Assembly: GCA_003427395.1 (NCBI GenBank) | Contig: BFEA01000330.1 | Coordinates: forward strand, 531,253 to 554,656 | Direction of reading: 5' to 3' | Length of the DNA stretch: 23,404 nucleotides | Origin: Chara braunii | Taxonomy: Eukaryota; Streptophyta; Charophyceae; Charales; Characeae | Shown here: one piece after another, positions 1-8,193 of the stretch | Numbering within the stretch: the stretch's first letter is position 1 | How the letters are laid out: the number at the start of each line of letters is the position of its first letter | Notes under the pieces: model-generated | Databases searched by the model: none | What the model saw: the letters and a program-made list of their open reading frames with translations, nothing else | Told to the model about the DNA's origin: nothing | Made by a program: the position numbers and the translations under genes

Positions 1-94
1 AGGAGGCACAGAGAGAATTGGGGTAGACAAAGAAGCAGGCCGCTGATCCCTGGCCAAGTGGCGATGCTGTGCATGTCGTCGACGATGATACACA

Positions 95-96
<2 letters not shown>

Positions 97-154
<58 letters not shown>
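97..154. repeat. AT dinucleotide microsatellite
   Basis: An almost uninterrupted run of alternating A and T with one C interruption. No gene is visible in the flanking 1-96 or 155-325. Short reading frames across this and the next microsatellites are by-products of the repeats. Confidence 0.95.
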
Positions 155-325
155 CGTCATATATGTGCAAGTATGCCGCTGACGGGTGTGTGGACACTTG
201 GCGCTGAACCACACAAATGTGCCAACCTTGCATTTTCTATTATGTTGTCTATCTATACTTTTTCATTATGGATGGTTTGTTATGATTTGTGGAGGACATG
301 AGAGAGAGAATTTGGGGTGCTTTAA

Positions 326-326
326 C

Positions 327-394
<68 letters not shown>
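326..394. repeat. CA/TG dinucleotide microsatellite
   Basis: About 34 CA units with a single CAAACA interruption. It translates as Thr-His or Cys-Val repeats in the spurious frames that cross it. The sequence from 395 to 630 has no recognisable gene. Confidence 0.95.
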
Positions 395-396
<2 letters not shown>

Positions 397-628
397 AGGT
401 ACGACCACTTGTCACACAACAGCAGCAAGTTCACACTTCATCACACAAAACTGCACACATGCCAGGTGCACCAACACGATATGAGAGCACTTTGGAAATT
501 GCTTGCCTGGTCATGTCTTATACAAGAGAGTCTCTCATATGCGCAATTGGGTGGCCATGGCCGCCAGCACTCTCAACAGGTATGTCTCTCGCTCCCTCTC
601 CCTCTCTCTCCCTACCTATAGTACCCTC

Positions 629-630
<2 letters not shown>

Positions 631-683
<53 letters not shown>
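631..683. repeat. CT/AG dinucleotide microsatellite
   Basis: An uninterrupted CT run of about 26 units, preceded by an imperfect CTCTCC-rich stretch from about 585. Confidence 0.95.
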
Positions 684-685
<2 letters not shown>

Positions 686-841
686 CTAAGCTATGGCGCT
701 GGGCGTCGTCGACTACAGACTACTTCCGGCCTCACTTGCTGCTTGACCGCAGACGGCACAGAGGACTGCAACAGCGCTTCCGCGAAGGCACGAGTGCAAA
801 TAATGTCGATGTTTTGCTGCCACCGGACTTTTGCACTTGCC

Positions 842-1243
842 GCATTTCCCAATCTTGGAGTTTTCGGGACTCGTACCCTTCCTTGTCGGCCGCAGTCGGC
901 TTCGTACGCATCTGGAGCTCTCACAGACATTCCTGCGACTGAGCTGTGACTGGACTGACAGATCGACAAACCGACACACAAGTAACGAGTTGGAACTGCT
1001 GGGTTACCTAGCCTATCGAACCTACCAGACAAACAGAGCCTAGAGTATCTGTTTGTCTGGTAGGTTCGATAGGCTAGGTAACCCGGCAGTTCCAACTCAT
1101 TACTTGTGTGTCGGTTTGTCGGTCTGTCAGTCCAGTCACAGCTCAGTCGCAGGAACGTCTGTGAGAGCTCCAGATGCGTACGAAGCCGACTGCGGCCGAC
1201 AAGGAAGGGTACGAGTCCCGAAAACTCCAAGATTGGGAAATGC
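842..1243. repeat. Long near-perfect inverted repeat (foldback)
   Basis: The left arm is 842-1037 and the right arm 1048-1243, 196 bp each, with a 10-bp spacer. The arms pair without indels: each base pairs with the one at 2085 minus its position. I found only a handful of mismatches, and all those I saw are transitions (for example CTGCTGG against CTGCCGG, AACGAG against AATGAG, GATCG against GACCG). Pairing stops abruptly at both ends. No convincing target-site duplication flanks it, and it holds no recognisable coding sequence. It could be a foldback transposon, a hairpin small-RNA locus, a local inverted duplication or an assembly artefact. The scattered substitutions argue mildly against a pure artefact. 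Confidence 0.93.
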
Positions 1244-1600
1244 ATGGGACTATGATACATGGGACTCTGGGACCTGGGACAGAGATTGGGGACTAACGCA
1301 CTGAGATGAGTGAAATCCTTTCAGGTTGATGCTTCTTGCGGTTTTCTGTTTGATACTCTGACTGTGGTTATGTTAATTGTGGTCCTTCAGAGAACTGCCC
1401 AGGTGAACCGTAGGCAGAAAGGGAGAAATGGAAAAGACATTGGGGGACTGCGACAGACTGTTCCATCGAAGTTTCACGGACTCATCAGGCGGCGATCTAT
1501 CGATATATCTATGCATCTTGTCACATGTCTGTCAACAAAAAAAAGAGCGCACTTTGTAGATGAGGCCTTTGTTTGTTTGTCAAAAAAAGAAAAGAAAAAC

Positions 1601-1634
1601 AGAAGAAGAAGAAGAAGAAGAAGAAGAAGAAGAA
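1601..1634. repeat. GAA/TTC trinucleotide microsatellite
   Basis: About 11 AGA units inside a longer purine-rich stretch (1581-1640). Triplets of this kind read as poly-Arg, poly-Lys or poly-Leu in the spurious frames. Confidence 0.93.
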
Positions 1635-1926
1635 AAAAGAGTGCACTTTGTGAAGCAGACCGCATGAGGCACACCGAAACCATTCTTTGCGCGTTTTTTC
1701 TGTACAGTTCTTTTTTTTTTTTCGTTCGTTTTTTTGTTTCACGCTTTCTCTTTCACTTCCTTCTTTCAGCTCTCCCTTAACTGTGGCTCTAAGGTACAAG
1801 GCTCGACACATCAGTGTCATTGAGTGTGAGCTGCCCCCACCCCTGTGTGCCACAACAGCCCACTTGCACGAGCAGAGGGGGAGAAGGAGATGGAGAACAC
1901 GAAAAGAGGGCGCAAGCGAACAAGCG

Positions 1927-1930
<4 letters not shown>

Positions 1931-1984
<54 letters not shown>
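1931..1984. repeat. GA/TC dinucleotide microsatellite
   Basis: An uninterrupted AG run of about 27 units. Confidence 0.95.
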
Positions 1985-1985
<1 letters not shown>

Positions 1986-2083
1986 AAGGAGTAAGGCATA
2001 GGGAAGGACAAACGAAGACGAAGGAGTCAGTGTGCCCGTGATGTAAGAGGGGACATGCACAGTGGCAACAGGTGGGTGCTGAA

Positions 2084-2085
<2 letters not shown>

Positions 2086-2114
<29 letters not shown>

Positions 2115-2178
2115 GAANAAGTGCTCCAGTCTATTGGTGGGGAGCAGCACGTGCTGGGAACCGGGCCCAGCGTCCCAT
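2086..2178 (-). mobile_element. Solo LINE/SINE 3' tail, copy 1
   Basis: Read on the minus strand, this is the roughly 50-nt conserved module starting GGGACGCTGG and ending CCACCAATAGACTGGAGC (2178 down to 2123). A short linker containing an N follows, then 29 A (T at 2086-2114). The same module ends both LINEs in this window and the copy at 17412. Its stem-loop pairs GCTGGG (2153-2158) with CCCAGC (2166-2171). No protein-coding part is attached, so this is either a severely 5'-truncated LINE or a SINE that borrowed the LINE tail. I found no clear target-site duplication. Confidence 0.75.
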
Positions 2179-2268
2179 ATCGAATTATACAGATCATTGA
2201 TAACATTTGAGGTCGTTTGAGGTCATTTGAGATACCGGGGCATCTGATAATGACATGGAAGACAAATA

Positions 2269-2390
2269 GGGCCTCGCTCCACTACACACTAAATGCACAA
2301 AAAACAAAAAATATGGTGGTGCATCTTCCCATATCCTAGCGGAAGATTCATTCTTGTATTGCACATTTGGTGAGTAGCGCAGCGAGGCCC
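2269..2390. mobile_element. 122-bp MITE-like element with terminal inverted repeats
   Basis: The outer 10 bases are perfectly inverted (GGGCCTCGCT at 2269-2278, AGCGAGGCCC at 2381-2390). The imperfect pairing continues inward for about 35 bases, through CTACACACTAAATGCAC on the left and its near-complement on the right. The centre carries a further ATCTTCC/GGAAGAT inversion (about 2322-2347), so the whole element could fold into one hairpin. A diverged half copy lies at 16741. ATAG occurs just outside both ends, too short to call a target duplication. It has no coding capacity. Confidence 0.75.
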
Positions 2391-2462
2391 ATAGCTGAGG
2401 GTATGCTCAGCAAAACAGTTATGCAACGGCTGGCATTAAGGACCGCCAAAAACACTCCTGAG

Positions 2463-2470
2463 AAGTGGCA

Positions 2471-2501
<31 letters not shown>

Positions 2502-2510
2502 GTGGCATCT
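2463..2510 (+). mobile_element. Bare poly(A) insert with target-site duplication
   Basis: AAGTGGCATCT at 2463-2473 is repeated exactly at 2500-2510, and only A residues lie between (2474-2499). A direct repeat of this length flanking a pure poly(A) tract is what target-primed reverse transcription would leave if synthesis stopped inside the tail. Microsatellite growth alone would not duplicate the flank. Slippage or misassembly at the A tract is the main alternative. Confidence 0.7.
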
Positions 2511-2681
2511 CGGTTGGAGGCTGGGATACCTATCTGGACATCCAGGCAGCCAGAATGCCCAGCTAGACAAGGTCCCAGGCAAGGCCCCAGGCAGCCCCCC
2601 GCCGGACAAAAAAAAAAAAAAACGAGAAAATTTTGAAAAAAATTCAAAAAAGCAATTGTGCAGAATTGCAATGCTGCCAAC
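2511..2681. other. Gene-free spacer with small hairpins
   Basis: This stretch holds short imperfect GGTCCCAGGCAAGGCCCCAGGCA repetition (about 2570-2595), an A14 run near 2609-2622, and two small hairpins: TTTTGAA/TTCAAAA near 2631-2650 and GCAATT/AATTGC near 2652-2670. I see no gene. Confidence 0.5.
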
Positions 2682-2835
2682 TTTTTTTTTTTTTTTTTTT
2701 TTTGTTTAACTAGGCGCCGATCTATTCGTGGGGAGCTGCACCTGCCGGAAAACGGGTCCAGCATCCCTTATATCAATACATGTGCGACTGAATCATAACC
2801 TGTCTCTGCTGGAGATGGGGACCAGCGCCCCTCAT
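2682..2835 (-). mobile_element. Inferred 3' terminus of LINE-A
   Basis: On the minus strand this holds a half module (stem GCTGG 2808-2812 with CCAGC 2822-2826), then the full conserved module (2769-2717, with one weakened stem pair), then 22 A (T at 2682-2703). The order half module, full module, poly(A) is the same as at the 3' end of LINE-B (18000 to 17758). I therefore infer that this is the end of LINE-A, cut off from its ORF2 by the mitochondrial insert. An independent truncated insertion is the alternative. Confidence 0.55.
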
Positions 2836-2983
2836 AGCAATTCCTATTCTATCAAGACTGCAATCAGACTGTTCGTATGGTCTGCTCCGTTGTGGACTAT
2901 ACAGGCCTCTTCACCTATTCCGGCGCCATATACTGAGTATTTAGCAAGCCTGTATGAAATCCCTTGACCAAGTTGCATAAGGC

Positions 2984-3139
2984 AAATCTGGCTATATGCT
3001 GAAACCTCCGCCGAGTATCCAATAATGAATGCGTCGGTGCGGACAATCAGCAGGGAAGGAAGTCTAAGACCGTAAAGCCTCAACGACTGCACGCCAGACA
3101 TCCCATATATATAAGATGGGATGATGATACAGTCTGAAC
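2984..3139 (+). ncRNA. Group I intron catalytic core, mitochondrial type (fragment)
   Basis: The conserved P, Q, R and S elements occur in order. P contains GGCTATATGCTGA (2990-3002), Q contains CAATCAGCAGGGA (3044-3056), R is CCTCAACGACTGCACGCCA (3078-3096), and S ends GATACAGTCTGAAC. The expected helices can be drawn: P4 TGCTGA (2997-3002) with TCAGCA (3047-3052); P5 CCGCCGA with TCGGTGCGG; P7 GACTG (3085-3089) with CAGTC (3130-3134); P8 CATCCC (3099-3104) with GGGATG (3118-3123). The pattern resembles group IB introns of mitochondrial genes. The 5' part and both splice sites are absent or unrecognised, and no homing-endonuclease frame is evident upstream (2836-2983). It is surely not functional here, because it is joined directly to an rRNA fragment on the opposite strand. 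Confidence 0.85.
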
Positions 3140-3140
3140 T

Positions 3141-3310
3141 TGCTTCCTATTGTCATTGCCATTGTAGCACGTGTGTAGCCCAGCCCATAAGGGCCATGCG
3201 GACTTGACGTCATCCCCACCTTCCTCCAGTATATCACTGGCAGTTTTTTGTGAGTGCAGCACATCGTTGCGATGTCTTAGCAACACAAAACGAGGGTTGC
3301 GCTCGTTATA

Positions 3311-3364
<54 letters not shown>

Positions 3365-3418
3365 ATGAAGTCAAAGTACATCTCTTACGAGGAGTTTCTT
3401 TCATATGTCAAGGGCTGG
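3141..3418 (-). rRNA. rrn18: Mitochondrial small-subunit rRNA fragment (NUMT)
   Basis: On the minus strand the fragment starts at CCAGCCCTTGACATATGAA. It then carries the universal ACAGGTGCTGCATGGCTGTC and TCGTCAGCTCGTGTCGTGAG block (3' third of bacterial-type SSU rRNA) and TAACGAGCGCAACCCTCG. It continues through GTGGGGATGACGTCAAGTCC and ACACACGTGCTACAATGG to GAAGCAAG. The CGTTTTGTGTTGCTAAGACA variant after the CGCAACCC block, and GGCCCTTATGGGCTGGGC, match the plant mitochondrial gene, not plastid or ordinary bacterial 16S. About 278 bp of a gene near 1.6-2 kb are present. Homology stops sharply at both ends, as expected for a nuclear copy of mitochondrial DNA. Confidence 0.92.
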
Positions 3419-3589
3419 ATCCCTGAGTACCCAGGGCCTAAGATACCGTCTAGAATGTCCACTTTCCGATAGTTCATGGAGGTCAGAATTCCTCACTCCA
3501 AGAATGAGGCTGTCTTTCCCTGTGTTCCGGGCATGAAACCTTGGCTGCTAATCTCCCATGTTTCTATGTTCCCATTCCCCCGAATACAC

Positions 3590-6500
3590 TCACGGCGGCC
3601 TTGGACCCAATAGCCACTGCTCTAGCACTATGCCCGTACTTGTAGTTTTTAAGAATCTTATCTTCTGGCCCCATGATCGAAAGAACCGGTCCCTGGCCGC
3701 TCTCCTGTTAGACGCCCTTTTGGTCCGTCTCCAGTCTGCNCAGACAAGNGACCGAACTCCTCCTAGCACCAGGTTTTTGATAGCNACATCCNAGTAGAAT
3801 TTTGACCTGAAAATTCTGTCATTTCTAAGTTTCCAGATGACCTGCATAATTGCTGCCCTGCATGCCATGGCTACATACACCCAACCCTGCCCCACTATTT
3901 TTGCATTATGCAGCACGCCATCGACCACAAACCCCTCATCCCACTGCACCAGGTCCTCAACTCTATCCCGCCACAAACTGGCCCACCAATCCCAAATCGT
4001 TCTGGACTCAATACATCCCCACCACAGGTGAGTAGCTGATTCCTCCGCTCGTCTGCACCTGCGGCATTCGGTGTCGACCGGCATTCTATTGACTGCGAGC
4101 CAGCTTGCCGTGGGCACTATTCGATGAGATTGCATCCACGCCAAGCTCCCCATCTTTGCAGATGGGATGCGTTTGAGATTTTGCCAGAGCTTTCGTAGGG
4201 TGGCAGAAGAGATGCTCCNCTTTCTCTGNGCCCCATTCTTGGCTTCCATCTCCCACCTGTTCTTGACCCCTAACGGTAGTGACCAGGACTTGTTCTGAGT
4301 CTGGTAACCCACCGAGGGGGTATACCCCAACAGATCAAAGGATCTAGCTGGTTCCAGCAAATGCCAACCCCACAGCGTGGGAATGACCTTCATTTGACCA
4401 ACAGGCGTACTCCCCATAGGACAGAAGAGTTCCTCGGCGCCACTCTTTGTCTTCTTAGAGCAGAGCACTACCGACGCGACTCGTTGTAGCGGCACCACCT
4501 TTACCTCCGCTGCCTGCAAGATGTGTCCCTGCTTGGCCTTCTTCTCCAAGATGTTGTAAGGACTGACCACGGCATGTTCTTGATCTAATATGGTTAAAAC
4601 CTTCCAGACTTCTGACGGGGCAGCCGGGCTACCTTGCACCACCCAGTGCCCCTCGTAAGCTGCGAGTGGATCCGCTAGGATCTCTTTCCAGGTTGCTGGA
4701 ATGCTTTTCAGTATGCTTTGCAGTCTTTCTTGAACTGCCCTCAAATGATGCAGGTGCGTTTTCAGTTCTGCTGCAGATCTCCATTTTACCAGCTCCTGGT
4801 TCCACAGGTCCTCAATCCTCGAAATCCCCCTTTGGATCCAGCTTTTGCCGAACTGTCCTGTGCCATCACTGGCTGACCAGGGGATCCCACTGTCATTGCA
4901 GATAAGTGTGCTCTCAAAGATTTGCTGTGCGAGTATCTCATCCTTGGTCTGGGGTTCCCTGAGACGTACCGGCATAATGTGTGACCATGCTCAAAGTATA
5001 TCCCGCCAGACGGGGGAGCTCATAGGCCCTTTCACCAAGGAAGGTGTGAGGAGAGCCAACCACACATCTTCCCTTCTTCGTAACTCCCATTCTTTCATGA
5101 GAATGTCCGCCGCTAGCCCCTTCCACGGGTGATCAGCCTCGTCACAGAGGAGTTCAATCACCCATCTGGCCAGCAGTGCATTAACCTACAATTCCAGGTC
5201 TTTGAGACCCAAACCCCCATCTGATCTTCCACCCACCACCTTTTTCCATGCTAATTTAGCAATGTAGCCCACCTCATCCTTGTCCGTTCCTTTCCACAGG
5301 TACCTTGTGGACACTGACCTGATTTTCCCGTAGGTTTTGACCTCCAAACTTCTTATCGCCCCTGGGTACCAAATCTGCGAAAAGACTGAAGTGTTCAAAA
5401 AGGGGGCACGCCCAAAAATAGATGTACCATTCACCGCTGCCACTTTGCCAATTTTGGAGATGACTGCTCGTTCCACCAAGTAGCTCGCCGTCTTCTTGCT
5501 GTCTGTCATGCTGACCTGAATTCCCAAGAAACGCTCACATTCCCCCATAGGTAAGCATTTTAACCCCCAGTTCACAGACATGTTAGTCCCATCCTTGGTA
5601 ATCGCGGTGGACTCTCACATTCCCCCATNTAATCGCGGTGGACTCTCACATTCCCCCATAGGTAAGCATTTTAACCCCCAGTTCACAGACATGTTAGTCC
5701 CATCCTTGGTAATCGCGGTGGACTTAGGCCAGTTGACAAGAGCTTCTGAAAACTTAGAGTACAGGTCAAGACAACATTTGAGGGCTTCTAAAGAATCTTT
5801 AGTGTTAATGGACAAGGCGAACAGATCGTCGGCCATTGCCGATGCCTTGCATTCCTGCCCGTTGGGCAGGCGCAGCCCCCGAATTTTCGGGTTTTTCCTA
5901 ATCAAGGATAGTAAAACTTCCATCTGAATGACGAAGAGCATAGGGGCGAGAGGGCACCCTTGCCTTAATGAGCGAGTGAGAGAGAATGGACATGAAATTT
6001 CCCCATTGACCATCACCATCCCCACCCCCTTTGTGTAAAGGGCCCTCACCCACGTGCAGAAAGGCTCCCCAAATCCAGCTAATCGCAGGGTGTCAAGTAC
6101 AAACTCCCAATTTACTCTATCGTACACCTTTTCGAGATCTAGTAGGAGGGCTACTACCTCCGGTTGGTCCCTGTCCATGGTTTCCAGAGCTTCAATTGTT
6201 AGCAATGCCATGATGTTATTGAGAATGTTCCTTCCTTGTACGAACCCGGCTTGCTCCACCCCTACTAACTCCGACAGATATCTTTTGAGCCTGTTAGTCA
6301 GGGACTTTGCCAGAAATTTATAGGAAGTGTTGAGAAGAGAAATGGGGCGCCAATTCCTGATGTTTCTCTTATCTCCTTTTTTGTACAACAGTGAAATTAT
6401 ACCCAATCGCATATCCCCAAATCCTGCCCTCCCAACACGTTGTTGAAAATATTTACTAGAACCGGACCCAGAATTTCCCAAAAGCAGTTGTAGTACTCCA

Positions 6501-7967
6501 CTGGTAGCCCGTCACTGCCCGGGCATTTGCCTCGTTGCATACTTTTCAAAGTAAGGTTCAACTCCTCCAATGTGATGGGTCTATCGAGGTCCAGTTTACC
6601 TTGGGTGGGCAGGCGCGCGTCAAATGCCTCCCACATCGTAGCTTGGAGTGCGTCATCACTGGGGTCCGGGTGAAGCGGCCTCGTTGAGGTCAGGATACTC
6701 ATGAAGTATAGCCTTGCATACTCGAGTATAGTCTTCGTGTCCTTTGCTCTAGGTTCGAACGTGTCAAAGGGGTGATCCAACTCCACTATCATGGAAGAGC
6801 CTTTCCGCTTCGACAAGCGTTTAAAATTTTCCTTTGTCATCCTGTCCCCGACGTCCAACCACTTAACCTTTGCCCTCTCTGCCCAGACTTTTTCTTTTTC
6901 TATTTGTAAATTTTCCAACACGTCCTTCCAATGATTTCTATTGGATAGCCAAGAGGCGCCATTGATGGGATCCGTTTCCAACTTATTTTCCGCCCATTCG
7001 ATTTTTCGAATGCAATTTTTTTCTTCTATGTGCTTGTTGAAGGCTTTGAACCGGGACGCGAGGCTCAAGTCCGTCGCTGCCATCCTATTCGAGACCTCCA
7101 GCCATTCCGTATCAGACTCATAAAAATGTTTAAGTTCCCTTAATTTTATCAGAGATTTCTTAACTGACGCCACTAGCCCTTTGTCCCGGAGGATTTCTGA
7201 GTTTAGTTTATAATACCCTTTACCCCGTGTGATATGCCCATCCGGGACAAAGCTGGCCACGATCGGCCTATGGTCAGAGAGGGAGTCAAAGGGCATGGAG
7301 ACCTCCATGGCCCATTCGGCCGCCTTGTCTCTGACCAGTAGGAAGTCTAGTCTTAGCTTGGTGTAAATCTTGTCCTGTCTGGGTGTGTGTGACACCCATG
7401 TGAATTTTGAGACTTGAGGGTGCAACTGTCTAAAGGGGTCTTTCAACTCCATACTTTCAATTAAATCCCACATCGCCAACGTATCATTCCTTATGGGGTC
7501 CGCTACCGAGGAATCCAAGATCGGATCCAGAATGCTATTCCAGTCCCCACCAAGTACCATATTCCTATTGTCAGGTAGGATCTTCGGTAAGGTTTCAAAG
7601 AACTGATTTTTTTCCCGTCTGTCCACCGGGGCATAGATCGACGCAAAGGTCCTTTCTATACCCTCGATGGCCACTGAAACCCATGACCAGCGGCCCAGGG
7701 AGTCCGAGAATTCGTCTACAATTGACAGATTTAGATCCTTGTGAAAAAGAATCCCTGTGCCACCTTTGGTACCCTCCGCAGGGGCCAAAAACTGAGGCCC
7801 CTGCCATTTCCACTTTGATTCCTCTATTTTGTCTTCGTTCAGTTTGGTCTCCTGGAGTAGAATGACATGGACTGGTGGATCCAAGTCTTGAGCCTTGCCC
7901 ATTTCATTTTGTCGTTTGAATCCCCAAACCCTCTAATATTCCAGGAGACCACTTTTAATTTATTCAT
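3590..7967 (-). pseudogene. LINE-A ORF2: AP endonuclease plus reverse transcriptase (broken)
   Basis: The start is the ATG at 7967, which begins the endonuclease motif VVSWNIRGFG. A frameshift near 7870-7890 leads into the main endonuclease frame. There ILLQETK (catalytic Glu, about 7851), SIYAP (Tyr), GGDWN (Asp/Asn), LDFLL (Asp) and SDH (about 7275) are intact. The reverse transcriptase continues after a second frameshift near 6430: GDKRNIRNWRPISLL, a DLEKVYDRVNW box, RQGCPLAPMLF, and an A-M-A-D-D active-site box near 5835 where Y/F-A-D-D is usual. A local duplication (about 5540-5730), an in-frame TAG at 5184-5186 (ELEL-stop-VNALLARW, probably once CAG) and a frameshift near 4985 follow. 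The C-terminal part (4975-3590) has a C-x2-C-x7-H-x4-C zinc-binding motif (CRRCRRAEESATHLWWGC). Single N bases at 3740, 3749, 3785, 3792, 4219 and 4229 leave residues undefined. It ends at a TGA at 3592-3590. Confidence 0.9.
5540..5730. repeat. Local duplication around an N inside LINE-A ORF2
   Basis: The block from CATTCCCCCATAGG to TAATCGCGGTGGAC occurs twice, at about 5538-5613 and 5655-5725. A shorter unit of about 29 bp (TAATCGCGGTGGACTCTCAC and what follows) lies at about 5600-5628 and 5630-5659. One N separates the units, at 5629. The duplication repeats the NMSVNWGLKCLPMGEC peptide and breaks the reverse transcriptase frame. An N placed at the junction makes an assembly or gap-filling artefact likely. 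Confidence 0.85.
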
Positions 7968-8110
7968 TGGGGCACTGTCCCTCTAAGTTTTGGATAAGGG
8001 AAAAGTCATCTGGGGGAAAAGTGGAAACTGTCTCCCCATCCGCAGTGCCGACCGTAACCACAATCGCGTGATCAGACCCGTCTGAGCCCTTGAGAGCGTG
8101 GTTTTTCTCT

Positions 8111-8167
8111 TCCTCTCCTCACCTACCTCCATGCTGTCACCTTTGACCAACTATGGTGAGGAGAGGA
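8111..8167. other. Inverted repeat in the LINE-A inter-ORF region
   Basis: TCCTCTCCTCACC (8111-8123) is perfectly complementary to GGTGAGGAGAGGA (8155-8167), leaving a 31-nt loop. It lies between the ORF1 stop (8194) and the ORF2 start (7967) on the minus strand. A structured spacer could influence reinitiation on ORF2, but nothing in the sequence proves that. Confidence 0.7.
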
Positions 8168-8193
8168 GCTTGTCGAAGTAAGCAGAAAAAAGA

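Larger units (their letters stand above)
1244..2085. other. Gene-free stretch with simple repeats
   Basis: From 1244 there is a short imperfect repetition of TGGGACT/TGGGACC words, up to about 1290. The remainder is low-complexity DNA (homopurine and homopyrimidine blocks, T-rich tracts near 1711-1735) around the GAA and GA microsatellites listed separately. I see no gene. Frames across this stretch follow the simple repeats. Confidence 0.6.

Noticed and set aside
186-689. Open frames through the CA, CT, GA and GAA repeats (186-2150)
   Set aside because: Their length comes from simple repeats lacking stops; no domain or codon structure.
691-1260. 189-codon minus-strand frame over the inverted repeat
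   Set aside because: It reads both arms of the palindrome and matches frames on the other strand; open by chance and symmetry.
2123-2178. tRNA-derived SINE head (B-box-like GGGTCCAGCGTCCC on the plus strand)
   Set aside because: The match to the B box needs an indel and lies on the strand opposite the poly(A); no convincing A box or cloverleaf.
3141-3418. Bacterial or plastid 16S rRNA (contamination)
   Set aside because: The variable block after CGCAACCC and GGCCCTTATGGGCTGGGC fit plant mitochondrial SSU rRNA, and the flanks are eukaryotic repeats.
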